Positions 44,640 through 53,146 of a DNA stretch of 64,000 nucleotides are shown here, piece after piece. The first letter of the stretch is position 1. Each line of letters starts with the position of its first letter. Source of the DNA: Bacteroidales bacterium (GTDB lineage: Bacteria; Bacteroidota; Bacteroidia; Bacteroidales; UBA932); assembly GCA_016290415.1 (NCBI GenBank), contig JAEETP010000005.1, forward strand, positions 1 through 64,000. Direction: 5' to 3'. The translations under genes were made by a program, and so were the position numbers. The notes below the pieces were generated by a model. It had not been told where the DNA came from. It saw only the letters and a list, made by a program, of their open reading frames with translations, and did not search any database.

Positions 44640-47273
44640 ATGGAGTTAGAAGCAAAGTATAATCCTACGAGTGTAGAAGACAAGTGGTACGCCTATTGGC
44701 TGGACCACAAATTCTTTCATTCAGAACCGGACAGCCGCGAGCCATATACGATTGTGATTCCCCCGCCAAATGTAACGGGAATCCTGCACATGGGCCACGT
44801 GCTTAACAATACCATAAACGATGTGCTCATCCGCAAGGCACGTATGGACGGCAAGAACGCCTGCTGGGTGCCCGGCACCGACCACGCCTCAATTGCAACT
44901 GAAAACAAGGTGGTGGCAAAGCTGCGAGATATGGGCATAAGCAAGGAAAGCCTGACACGTGAGGAATTCCTTAAATACGCCTGGGAGTGGAAGGAGGAGC
45001 ACGGCGGCATAATCCTAAAACAGCTTCGCAAACTTGGCGCAAGCTGCGACTGGGACCGCACCAAGTTCACGATGGATCCCGAACTGAGCAAGGCGGTGAT
45101 AAACACCTTCTGCTATTTCTATGAGAAGGGATACATATACCGCGGCGCCCGCATGGTCAACTGGGACCCCGTCGGCCTGACAGCTGTCAGCGACGAGGAG
45201 GTGATCCACCGAGACACCCAGAGCAAGTTCTACCACCTGCGCTATTTCATCAGCGACGGCAACGGCAACCCCACCGACAAGTTCCTGGTGATTGCCACCA
45301 CCCGTCCGGAGACCATTATGGCCGATGCTGCAATCTGCGTCAACCCCAAGGATGAACGTCATTTCTGGCTGCACGGAAAGAAGGTACTGATTCCGCTGAT
45401 CAACAAGGAAATCCCCGTGATCGAGGATGACTATGTGGAGATGGATTTTGGTACCGGCTGCTTGAAGGTGACCCCGGCCCATGATGTGAACGACCATGAA
45501 ATCGGCCTCCGACACAACCTGGAGGTTCTGGATATAATTGACGACCACGGCCGTCTGAACGAGAAGGCTCAGATTCTGGTGGGCGAGGACCGCTTTGTGG
45601 CCCGTAAGAAGATAGAGAAGATGCTGGAAGAGGCGGGCAATCTGGTCAAGACAGAAGACTACGTTTCTCCAATCGGTTACAGCGAGCGTACAAACGCCGT
45701 CATAGAGCCCAAGCTCTCTACCCAGTGGTTCCTCAAGATGGAGGCGCTGGCGAAGGACGCCCTCGAAAGCGTGGAGAGCGGCAAGGTTAAACTCCTGCCC
45801 GACAAATACCGCAATACATATCGCCACTGGATGGAGACTGTCCGCGACTGGTGCATCTCCCGTCAGCTCTGGTGGGGCCAGCGCATCCCGGCTTACTATC
45901 TGCCTGACGGCCGCTTTGTAGTGGCACCCGATGCCGAATCGGCTCTGGCAAAGGCCCGCGTGCTGGATGCAAATGTCACCGCCGCCGACCTTCGTCAGGA
46001 CGAGGATGTTCTGGACACCTGGTTCAGCTCCTGGCTGTGGCCCATCAGCGTATTTGACACCGAGAGGCCCGGTCATCCAGATTCCAAGCCCAATAAAGAC
46101 CTGGCATACTATTATCCCACCAGCGACCTTGTAACCGCTCCCGATATCCTCTTCTTTTGGGTTGCCAGAATGATTATGGCGGGCAACGAGTTCATGGGAG
46201 AGGTGCCTTTCAGCAATGTATTCCTCACCGGTATCGTCCGTGACAAACTTGGCCGCAAGATGAGCAAGAGTCTGGGCAATTCACCCGACCCGCTGGATCT
46301 GATTGCAAAATACGGAGCCGATGCAGTCCGTCTGGGAATGATGCTCTGCACCAGCGCCGGCAACGACATCCTCTTTGACGAAAGTCAGGTTGAGCAGGGC
46401 CGCAACTTCTGCAACAAGGTTTGGAACGCCTTCCGTCTGGTTCAGATGTGGAAGGTAGAGGACAAGCCTGCTGCGGATGTTAACAAGATTGCCGTCAAAT
46501 GGTTCCACGAGCGCCTCTGCGAGACCGTCAAGGCGGTTGAGGACCACTACGGCAAGTACCGTATCAGCGATGCCATTATGGCGGTTTACAAGCTCTTCTG
46601 GGACGATTTCTGCGCCTGGTATCTGGAACTTGTCAAACCCGCCTACGGCGAAGCCATGGACAAGGATACCTACTTATGGACCATCGGATTCTTTGAGTCG
46701 CTGCTCAAGATGCTCCATCCGTTCACTCCGTTCATCACCGAGGAACTCTGGCAGAATATCAAAGAGCGCAAGGAGGGTGAGACCATTATGTTTGCAGAAT
46801 CTCCCAAGCCGTACGACTTTGACGCCAAGGTCATCAGCAACTTCAACACCGCCGCCGGCGCCGTGGTAGAGATCCGCGCCCTCCGTCAGAAGAAGAACAT
46901 ATCGCCCAAGGAGGCGCTCAGCCTCAAGTACAAAGGTGCATTCCCGGCAGAGATGGCGCCCGTCATCACAAAGATGGCCAACATCAGCGACATTGCGCCT
47001 GCAGATCAGAATACTTCAGGCGAATCGTTCATGGTTGGTACCGTGCAGTTCTTTGTTCCTCTGGAGGGTATGATAGACGTTGAAGCTGAGAAAGAGAAGA
47101 TACGGGCGGAGATCACCCGCTACGAGGGCTTCCTAAAGGGCGTCAATGCCAAACTAGGCAACGAGCGCTTTGTGGCCAACGCCCCCGCCGCAGTGGTCGA
47201 GAACGAGCGCAAGAAACAATCCGACGCAACCCAGAAGCTGGCCGCCCTCAGGGAACAGCTGGCAAAACTATAA
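44640..47273 (+). CDS. valS: Valine--tRNA ligase
   Basis: Class I aminoacyl-tRNA synthetase of 877 residues. It shows the HIGH-type motif HMGH in PPNVTGILHMGHVLNN, the editing domain (FLVIATTRPETIMADAA), the zinc-free WCISRQLWWGQRIPAYY region, KMSKS in LGRKMSKSLGNSPDP, and the C-terminal coiled coil that contacts tRNA. All standard parts are complete. It stands between maf and the Tat genes in one transcriptional direction. Confidence 0.97.
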   Translation: MELEAKYNPTSVEDKWYAYWLDHKFFHSEPDSREPYTIVIPPPNVTGILHMGHVLNNTINDVLIRKARMDGKNACWVPGTDHASIATENKVVAKLRDMGISKESLTREEFLKYAWEWKEEHGGIILKQLRKLGASCDWDRTKFTMDPELSKAVINTFCYFYEKGYIYRGARMVNWDPVGLTAVSDEEVIHRDTQSKFYHLRYFISDGNGNPTDKFLVIATTRPETIMADAAICVNPKDERHFWLHGKKVLIPLINKEIPVIEDDYVEMDFGTGCLKVTPAHDVNDHEIGLRHNLEVLDIIDDHGRLNEKAQILVGEDRFVARKKIEKMLEEAGNLVKTEDYVSPIGYSERTNAVIEPKLSTQWFLKMEALAKDALESVESGKVKLLPDKYRNTYRHWMETVRDWCISRQLWWGQRIPAYYLPDGRFVVAPDAESALAKARVLDANVTAADLRQDEDVLDTWFSSWLWPISVFDTERPGHPDSKPNKDLAYYYPTSDLVTAPDILFFWVARMIMAGNEFMGEVPFSNVFLTGIVRDKLGRKMSKSLGNSPDPLDLIAKYGADAVRLGMMLCTSAGNDILFDESQVEQGRNFCNKVWNAFRLVQMWKVEDKPAADVNKIAVKWFHERLCETVKAVEDHYGKYRISDAIMAVYKLFWDDFCAWYLELVKPAYGEAMDKDTYLWTIGFFESLLKMLHPFTPFITEELWQNIKERKEGETIMFAESPKPYDFDAKVISNFNTAAGAVVEIRALRQKKNISPKEALSLKYKGAFPAEMAPVITKMANISDIAPADQNTSGESFMVGTVQFFVPLEGMIDVEAEKEKIRAEITRYEGFLKGVNAKLGNERFVANAPAAVVENERKKQSDATQKLAALREQLAKL

Positions 47274-47300
47274 GATTATTAATCCTTTAAAACTGATATT

Positions 47301-47531
47301 ATGACTGCATTATCCATGTTGATACTTCCCCTGGGCGTCATCGGCCCCTGGCAGTGGGTTATCATCGCCCTGGTTATCCTTCTCCTCTTTGGCGGCAGAA
47401 AGATTCCCGAGCTTATGCGCGGACTTGGCAAAGGCGTTAAGGAATTCAAGACCGGCATGAAAGATGCCGAGAAGGAAATTAACGAAATCAAATCTGACAT
47501 AGAGAAGGAAGAGCCCAAGAAAGAGGAGTAA
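47301..47531 (+). CDS. tatA: Sec-independent translocase subunit TatA
   Basis: This 76-residue protein has one membrane helix (about residues 14-30; WQWVIIALVILLLF), the FGGRKIPELMRGLGKGVKEFK amphipathic region and a charged tail. TatA forms the pore for folded, twin-arginine substrates. tatC follows after 6 bp; no separate tatB is present, as is common in Bacteroidota, so this TatA probably serves both roles. Confidence 0.93.
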   Translation: MTALSMLILPLGVIGPWQWVIIALVILLLFGGRKIPELMRGLGKGVKEFKTGMKDAEKEINEIKSDIEKEEPKKEE

Positions 47532-47537
47532 TATCCT

Positions 47538-48338
47538 ATGGCAGAAGAGAAGAGGCTGGACGAATCCAAGGACATGAGCTTCTGGGACCACCTGGAAGAC
47601 TTGCGCCATGGACTGTTCCGGGTAGTGATAGCACTGCTCGCGGCCTTTGTCGTACTTTTCTTCTTCAAGGACTTCTTGTTTGACAGGATAATACTGGCCC
47701 CTACAAAGTCGGACTTCTTCTTTTACAAGTGGTTCGGCATGACCACCGGACTGCAGCTTGTCAACATAGAGCTCTCCACACAGTTTATGGTGCACATGAG
47801 GGTCACCTTCATGTGCGCCTTTATTGTATGTTGTCCCTACGTGATTTTCGAGATATGGAGGTTCATCGCCCCGGCGCTCTACAAGAACGAAAAGAGGGCC
47901 ACAAGGCGGGCGTTCATATTCGCATCGTTCTTGTTCTATCTCGGTATCGTAGTGGGCTACAGCATAATACTGCCGTTGATGATCAACTTCTTTGACGGCT
48001 ACAAGGTGAGTCAGGAGGTGTTAAACACCATCTCCCTGAACTCATATATTTCCACGGTCAATTCCACGGTCCTGATATTCGGCATCGTGTTCGAAATTCC
48101 CACCGTTGTGGCAATTCTATCTACCATTGGCCTGCTGTCCCGCCAGACTCTTATCAGCGGCTGGAAATATGCAGTGCTGGTAATTGCCGTTCTGGCGGCC
48201 ATCATCACTCCGGCCGACCCGTTCTCCATGCTGATCGCCTCCATCCCGCTGGCGCTGCTTTACGGCCTGAGCATCCTGGTGTGCAAGCCGGCCAAGCCCG
48301 AAACGGAAGAAGTTGAAGAGCCGGAGGCGGCCAAATGA
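47538..48338 (+). CDS. tatC: Sec-independent translocase subunit TatC
   Basis: This 266-residue inner-membrane protein with six hydrophobic segments recognises twin-arginine signal peptides. MSFWDHLEDLRHGLFR is the conserved N-terminal motif, and FEIWRFIAPALYKNEKR and AIITPADPFSMLIASIPLALLYG-type segments are as in the family. Its stop overlaps the ATG of the ABC-F gene by 4 bp. Confidence 0.95.
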   Translation: MAEEKRLDESKDMSFWDHLEDLRHGLFRVVIALLAAFVVLFFFKDFLFDRIILAPTKSDFFFYKWFGMTTGLQLVNIELSTQFMVHMRVTFMCAFIVCCPYVIFEIWRFIAPALYKNEKRATRRAFIFASFLFYLGIVVGYSIILPLMINFFDGYKVSQEVLNTISLNSYISTVNSTVLIFGIVFEIPTVVAILSTIGLLSRQTLISGWKYAVLVIAVLAAIITPADPFSMLIASIPLALLYGLSILVCKPAKPETEEVEEPEAAK

Positions 48339-50353
48339 TTTCCATAACCGATCTTACCGTGGCGTTCGGAGGCACCGTGCTTCTGAACAACATCTCTTTG
48401 CATATCAGTGAGAAGGACCGCATCGGTCTGACGGGCCGCAACGGTGCAGGCAAATCGACTTTGCTCAAGCTGATTGTGGGTGAGCAGCATCCTACTGAAG
48501 GCAAAGTTATGGTGCCACAGAATCTGACTATCGGATACCTGCCGCAGGTGATGCAGCATCACAAGGGCCGTACCGTGATGGAGGAGACCATGACGGTGTT
48601 TGCCGATTTCTTTGCCCTGCACCGCCGTGTGGATGAGATTTCTGCCGAACTGGCTACCCGCGAGGATTATGACTCCAAGGAATATTCAAAGTTGATAGTG
48701 GAGTTGAACACTATCAACGACCGTCTGGCCATGGCTGAAAGCGAATCGCCGGAAGTTGCTGCCAAGAAGACACTGCGCGGCCTCGGCTTCCGCGACACTG
48801 AACTCGGACGCGCCACAGAGACTTTCTCCCAGGGCTGGAACATGCGTATAGAGCTGGCCAAGATTCTGCTTCGCAAGCCCGACGTGCTGCTGCTTGACGA
48901 GCCTACCAACCATCTTGACATCGAATCCATACAATGGCTGGAGGATTATCTGCAGACGTTCAGCGGTTCCATGGTGCTTATCTCCCACGACCGCCGTTTT
49001 CTGGACAATACCACCAACCGCACGGTGGAAATCATGCTGGGCCGGATTCACGATTATAAGGTTCCTTATTCCAAGTATCTGGTATTGCGGGAAGAACGCA
49101 TCGCACAACAGAAAGCGGCATACGAAAACCAGCAGCGAACAATCGAGAAAACCGAGGAGTTCATAGAGCGGTTCCGCTACAAGCCCACCAAGAGCAATCA
49201 GGTGCAGAGCCGGATCAAGGCTCTGGAGAGGATGGAACGGATTGAGTTGGAGGTCGAGGACAAGAGCGCCCTCAGCGTCAAGTTCCCGCCGGCGCCACGC
49301 AGCGGCGACGTCGCCTTTAAAGTTACAGATGCATCAATAAGCTATCCCGACGCTCCGCAGAAGATAATCCTCTCCGGAGCCAATATAGAGATAAAACGTG
49401 GTGAAAAGGTAGCCTTTGTGGGCCGAAACGGCGAGGGTAAGACCACTATGATGAAGACTTTGATGGGAGCGCTTACGCCGATAAAAGGCAGCGCCACCGT
49501 CGGCTATAACGTTAAAATAGGATATTACGCACAGAACCAGGAAGACGTTCTTGACCGCAACGACACCGTCTATGGCACGCTGGACAAGATTGCCGTAGGC
49601 GATATCCGTATGAAGCTGCGCGATATACTGGGCGCATTCCTGTTCCGCGGCGAGGATATCGACAAGAAGGTAGCGGTGCTCTCCGGCGGCGAAAGGGCGC
49701 GTCTGAACATGGCCCGGCTGATGCTGGAGCCCTACAACCTGCTGGCACTGGATGAGCCGACGAACCATATGGACATCCGCAGCAAGGATATCCTCAAGCA
49801 GGCGCTTATGAAATACGACGGCACCATGATTGTCGTCAGCCACGACCGTGACTTCCTGACCGGTCTGGTAGATAAGATTTATGAGTTTGGCGACGGACGT
49901 GTCCGTGAGCATTTGGGCGGAGTGGATGATTTCCTGCGACGCAAGAAGATAGAGAACTTTGAGGCGCTGGAGCGCAAGACTCCCGGTCAAGCCGGGAGTG
50001 ACGAACCTGTTAAGTGTGATTCCGGTCATACCCGGCCTGGTGACTCATGTCATACCCGTCCTGCGGGGTCCCCGCGAAGCACTGCTTCGTGGGGTGCTCT
50101 TGACCGGGTATCTTCGTCGCAGCAGGACCGTGAGGCGCGTCGCGAAATGGCCCGCCTGAAAAACCGCTTCAGCAATCTGGAGAAAGCTATCGCCGAAATA
50201 GAGGGTAAAATGGCAGAGATAGAGAAAGTACTCGCGGCTCCCGGAGAGAACGATGACATTATGGACCTTACTCGCGCCTATCTGGAGCATAAGCGCGAAC
50301 TGGATATTAAAATGGAAGAATGGGCCTCCCTGGCCGAAAAACTAGAACAATAA
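48335..50353 (+). CDS. ABC-F family ATPase with an in-frame repeat insertion
   Basis: This 672-residue soluble protein has two ATPase domains without membrane parts: Walker A GRNGAGKST and GRNGEGKTT, and the second signature LSGGERARL. A linker with YEIxxQxx-like helices lies between them, matching ribosome-associated ABC-F proteins (Uup/YdiF-like). After the second domain, about residues 549-593 are encoded by palindromic repeat DNA (49979-50112) and are rich in Gly, Pro, Ser, Cys and His. The reading frame continues into a normal C-terminal coiled coil (600-672). The start overlaps tatC by 4 bp. Confidence 0.92.
   Translation: MISITDLTVAFGGTVLLNNISLHISEKDRIGLTGRNGAGKSTLLKLIVGEQHPTEGKVMVPQNLTIGYLPQVMQHHKGRTVMEETMTVFADFFALHRRVDEISAELATREDYDSKEYSKLIVELNTINDRLAMAESESPEVAAKKTLRGLGFRDTELGRATETFSQGWNMRIELAKILLRKPDVLLLDEPTNHLDIESIQWLEDYLQTFSGSMVLISHDRRFLDNTTNRTVEIMLGRIHDYKVPYSKYLVLREERIAQQKAAYENQQRTIEKTEEFIERFRYKPTKSNQVQSRIKALERMERIELEVEDKSALSVKFPPAPRSGDVAFKVTDASISYPDAPQKIILSGANIEIKRGEKVAFVGRNGEGKTTMMKTLMGALTPIKGSATVGYNVKIGYYAQNQEDVLDRNDTVYGTLDKIAVGDIRMKLRDILGAFLFRGEDIDKKVAVLSGGERARLNMARLMLEPYNLLALDEPTNHMDIRSKDILKQALMKYDGTMIVVSHDRDFLTGLVDKIYEFGDGRVREHLGGVDDFLRRKKIENFEALERKTPGQAGSDEPVKCDSGHTRPGDSCHTRPAGSPRSTASWGALDRVSSSQQDREARREMARLKNRFSNLEKAIAEIEGKMAEIEKVLAAPGENDDIMDLTRAYLEHKRELDIKMEEWASLAEKLEQ
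49979..50112. repeat. Palindromic repeat inserted inside the ABC-F gene
   Basis: ACTCCCGGT-CAA-GCCGGGAGT (49979-49999) is a hairpin. It is followed from about 50015 by a second imperfect palindrome with GTCATACCCG at its left, CCCCGCGAAGC / GCTTCGTGGGG at its centre and GACCGGGTATC at its right end. The segment keeps the ABC-F frame and encodes about 45 residues with no stop. It resembles interspersed palindromic repeats of the GTCAT-CCCGG class. Confidence 0.75.
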
Positions 50354-51087
50354 TGAGCAGCATCCTCTACGGCATCCACCCGGTGACCGACGCCATCAAG
50401 TCGGGCCGCAAAATAGAAAAGGTTATACTGAAACAGGGCTTCGAGGGACCTCAGGCCCGCGCCCTGACCGCGCTTCTCAAAGAATATGAGATTCCCTATA
50501 CCTGGGTTCCGGTTCAGAAACTGGATCAAATTGCAAAAGGTACGCACCAGGGTGTTGTGGCTTACATTTCCCAGGTAGATTACGTGCCCTTTGAAGAGAT
50601 GGTGGAGAATGCCCTCAATCACAAGGCGGCTCCGCTGTTCATGATGCTGGACGGCGTAAGTGACGTACGCAACCTGGGTGCTGTGGCCCGTACTGCCGAA
50701 TGTGCCGGGTTCGACGGCATCATCCTTCCGGCAAAGGGCGGAGCGCCAATCAATGCCGATGCCATCAAGACCAGCGCCGGAGCGCTGCTCCGCATCCCCG
50801 TCGCCAAGGCACAGAATCTCCGCCTGCCGATTTTCTATCTGCTCGAATCGGGATTCCAGGTAGTGGCTGCCACAGAAAAGGGCGCCGACAATATCTACGA
50901 TATCAACTTTAAGAAGCCCACTGCAATCGTGATGGGCAGCGAAGGGCATGGCATATCTAAATCGGTGCTGGATTTATGTGATATTCAGGCAAATATACCG
51001 ATGGTAGGGGAGACGGGCTCCTTGAATGTGTCGGTTGCAGCCGCACTGTTTATGTATGAAGCAGTGCGCCAGAGAGGCGGCCGTTAG
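50353..51087 (+). CDS. rlmB: 23S rRNA (guanosine-2'-O-)-methyltransferase RlmB-like
   Basis: SpoU-family SAM-dependent methyltransferase of 244 residues. It has a short substrate-binding N-terminal domain and the knotted core with RNLGAVARTAECAGFDG, GSEGHGISKSVLDLCD and NIPMVGETGSLNVSVAAAL. RlmB methylates G2251 of 23S rRNA in E. coli; the exact nucleotide here is inferred. The start at 50353 overlaps the ABC-F stop by one base. Its stop overlaps the convergent DUF2807 gene by 4 bp. Confidence 0.9.
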   Translation: MSSILYGIHPVTDAIKSGRKIEKVILKQGFEGPQARALTALLKEYEIPYTWVPVQKLDQIAKGTHQGVVAYISQVDYVPFEEMVENALNHKAAPLFMMLDGVSDVRNLGAVARTAECAGFDGIILPAKGGAPINADAIKTSAGALLRIPVAKAQNLRLPIFYLLESGFQVVAATEKGADNIYDINFKKPTAIVMGSEGHGISKSVLDLCDIQANIPMVGETGSLNVSVAAALFMYEAVRQRGGR

Positions 51088-51920
51088 CGCAACCGTTTGA
51101 AGCTGGATGCCCGGCTGATATCGGGAATGACGTTGAGCGACTCGCTGTCGCTGCGGTACTGGCAGCTGCTGGCCCCCTTGAGTTCTACGTCGAGGCTTTC
51201 CCTTACAAATATGGTGGCTTTCGAGGCGCCGCTGCATGTGATATGGGCATCGTCTGTCTTAAGATCCATTGCATCCAGGACAGACGACCCTTTGCATCTG
51301 CTCTCTATATAGTCGGCAGTGCCTATGAAACTAACCTTTGAGGACCCCGCCGCGTCCACTTTGACCTCCTCATAGTTGCCTAAAAGGAACAGCGATGAAC
51401 TGCCGCCGATACCTACTTCTACCGTTGCAAAGTCGCCTGTGACCACAGCATTTGAAGAGCCCTCTACACTTGCTTTCAGGCTGCTGCCCTCTATCCTTAG
51501 TTTCTCTGCCTTGGCAGCCCCGCTTAAATCGAGGGTAAATGGTTCCATCGGGCTTGTCCAAAGGTCGTCACTGGTGAGCAGTGTGCTGCCGGTAAGGTAT
51601 ATCTGGTTCAGTTCCGGACAGGTGATGGTAACCATAAGCTTCTTTCTGCCCAGGAGGCGGAGGTTCCCTCTGAGGCCATTCTCTTTAAGCCTTACATACA
51701 GCACGGTGCCGACGACGCTGACATCGAGGTATTCCTCATAATCTGTATCTATCGTGACAACCGCTTTGTATTCGTCACCCTGGACCAGGGTGGCCCTGAA
51801 TGCGTTGCAGATCTGGATGCCGTTGAATCTTTTTAGATGGTTGAAATTCTTTGTGACGGTGCCGGCGCTGGCTGCAAAGAAAACCAGCATTGCGGCTATG
51901 GTAATGAAAAGTCGTTTCAT
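51084..51920 (-). CDS. Secreted DUF2807 protein (head-GIN domain)
   Basis: This 278-residue protein has a signal peptide (MKRLFITIAAMLVFFAASAG). Repetitive beta-solenoid sequence follows: short strands alternating with GSS, GAS and GSSNAVV turns, as in DUF2807 (putative auto-transporter adhesin head GIN). The function is unknown; such proteins are surface or periplasmic in Bacteroidota. It lies 3 bp after ansA and is probably co-transcribed with it. Confidence 0.85.
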   Translation of the reverse strand: MKRLFITIAAMLVFFAASAGTVTKNFNHLKRFNGIQICNAFRATLVQGDEYKAVVTIDTDYEEYLDVSVVGTVLYVRLKENGLRGNLRLLGRKKLMVTITCPELNQIYLTGSTLLTSDDLWTSPMEPFTLDLSGAAKAEKLRIEGSSLKASVEGSSNAVVTGDFATVEVGIGGSSSLFLLGNYEEVKVDAAGSSKVSFIGTADYIESRCKGSSVLDAMDLKTDDAHITCSGASKATIFVRESLDVELKGASSCQYRSDSESLNVIPDISRASSFKRLR

Positions 51921-51923
51921 ATC

Positions 51924-52949
51924 TTACAATGTTATTTCACCCGCTATAGAGGTGTTCATAAGTCGTTGTATCTCTGCCTGCGAGCAGCCTTTCCCGCGAA
52001 GGAACATCAGTTTGGCCAGCGCCGCCTCCACGGTGCTGTCGTGGCCGCTGATGATGCCCGCATCCAGAAGTTGGCGGCCGGTTTCGTAGCGCTCCATCTC
52101 CACGCTGCCGGTGGCGCATTGGGAAATGTTTACAATAGTCTTGCCGTTCTTCACCGCTTCTGAGAGACAGTTGACCAGCCATCCGTTGCGGGGGGCGTTA
52201 CCGCTGCCGAATGTGCGGAAAATGACACCGCCGATGGCGTCACTTTTCATTGCCGCTTCCACCGCGCCGCGTTGCAGCCCGGGGAAAAGCGAGAGGACAA
52301 TGATGGATGAGTCCATGTCGTAGTGCGGCGTGAATTTGCTGGCCGGATCGTAAGGCCTGATGAATTCGCGGTGATAGGTTATCTCGGTGCCGGAATGTGC
52401 CAGGGCCGGGTAGTTGTTGGAGGCGAATGCCGCCAGATTGTTGGCGCTGACTTTGCTGGAACGGTTGCCGCGAAGCAGTTTGTCGTGAAAGTAGATGCAG
52501 ACCTCGGGAACCATGGGGTTGCCTTCGGCATCTTTGGCGGCGGCGATTTCTATCGCGGTGAGCAGATTCTCCTTGGCGTCGGTGCGGATGACCTCCACCG
52601 GCAGCTGGCTGCCCGTCAGGATAACCGGCTTGCCCACATCCTCAAGCATAAAACTCAGGGCAGAGGCGGAATAGGCCATCGTGTCGGTGCCGTGCAGAAT
52701 CACGAACCCGTCGTAATTATCATAATTGTCGCTGATGATCTTGACAATCCGGCACCAGTGCTCCGGTGTTATGTCGGAAGAGTCAATAGGGGTGTCGAAT
52801 GCCACCATATCGATGCTGGCGCTGCAATATTTCATCTCGGGGATGTTTGCGGCCAGATTATCTGCCGTAAAAGCCTCAAGCGCACCGGTGGCGGGATTGC
52901 GGACCATACCTATGGTACCGCCTGTGTATATCATCAGTATTTTTGACAT
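51924..52949 (-). CDS. ansA: Type I L-asparaginase
   Basis: This 341-residue cytosolic enzyme hydrolyses asparagine to aspartate and ammonia. It shows the first catalytic threonine in MIYTGGTIGMV and the second in HGTDTMAYSASALS, and PVILTGSQLPVEVIRTDAKEN follows as in AnsA. No signal peptide is seen, consistent with the low-affinity cytosolic type. The next gene (DUF2807) follows at 3 bp. Confidence 0.94.
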   Translation of the reverse strand: MSKILMIYTGGTIGMVRNPATGALEAFTADNLAANIPEMKYCSASIDMVAFDTPIDSSDITPEHWCRIVKIISDNYDNYDGFVILHGTDTMAYSASALSFMLEDVGKPVILTGSQLPVEVIRTDAKENLLTAIEIAAAKDAEGNPMVPEVCIYFHDKLLRGNRSSKVSANNLAAFASNNYPALAHSGTEITYHREFIRPYDPASKFTPHYDMDSSIIVLSLFPGLQRGAVEAAMKSDAIGGVIFRTFGSGNAPRNGWLVNCLSEAVKNGKTIVNISQCATGSVEMERYETGRQLLDAGIISGHDSTVEAALAKLMFLRGKGCSQAEIQRLMNTSIAGEITL

Positions 52950-52968
52950 AACGTGCGAAATTACAATT

Positions 52969-53000
52969 TTTTGCTATTTCAAAAAATAGTTATACATTTG
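52969..53000 (+). promoter_or_regulatory. Promoter of the tRNA-Glu / gltX unit
   Basis: TTTTG (52969-52973), exactly 19 bp, then TACATTTG (52993-53000): a full-consensus Bacteroidota promoter, 22 bp before the tRNA. It is among the best promoter matches in the window. Confidence 0.75.
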
Positions 53001-53022
53001 CAATCCCATTAGGGAACTATCC

Positions 53023-53094
53023 GGTCGATTCGTCTAACGGTTAGGACAAGAGATTCTCAATCTCTAAATAGGAGTTCGATTCTCCTATCGACTA
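53023..53094 (+). tRNA. tRNA-Glu (anticodon CTC)
   Basis: A full cloverleaf is readable: acceptor GGTCGAT / ATCGACT (one G-T pair at the end), D-arm GTC...GAC, anticodon stem AGAGA / TCTCT with loop TTCTCAA (anticodon CTC at 53056-53058), four-base variable loop, and T-arm AGGAG-TTCGATT-CTCCT. The discriminator is A; CCA is not encoded. It decodes GAG. It lies directly upstream of the gene for its own synthetase, gltX. Confidence 0.93.
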
Positions 53095-53104
53095 CAAAAA
53101 CCCA

Positions 53105-53134
53105 AGCTGCCCAATCATTGGGGCGGCTTTTTTT
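53105..53134 (+). terminator. Terminator/attenuator-like hairpin between tRNA-Glu and gltX
   Basis: AGCTGCCC (53105-53112), loop AATCATTG and GGGCGGCT (53121-53128) form an 8-bp stem followed by seven T (53128-53134). It lies 11 bp after the tRNA and 13 bp before the gltX ATG, so gltX expression from the tRNA promoter must read through it. Confidence 0.85.
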
Positions 53135-53146
53135 GTTGAATAACCT

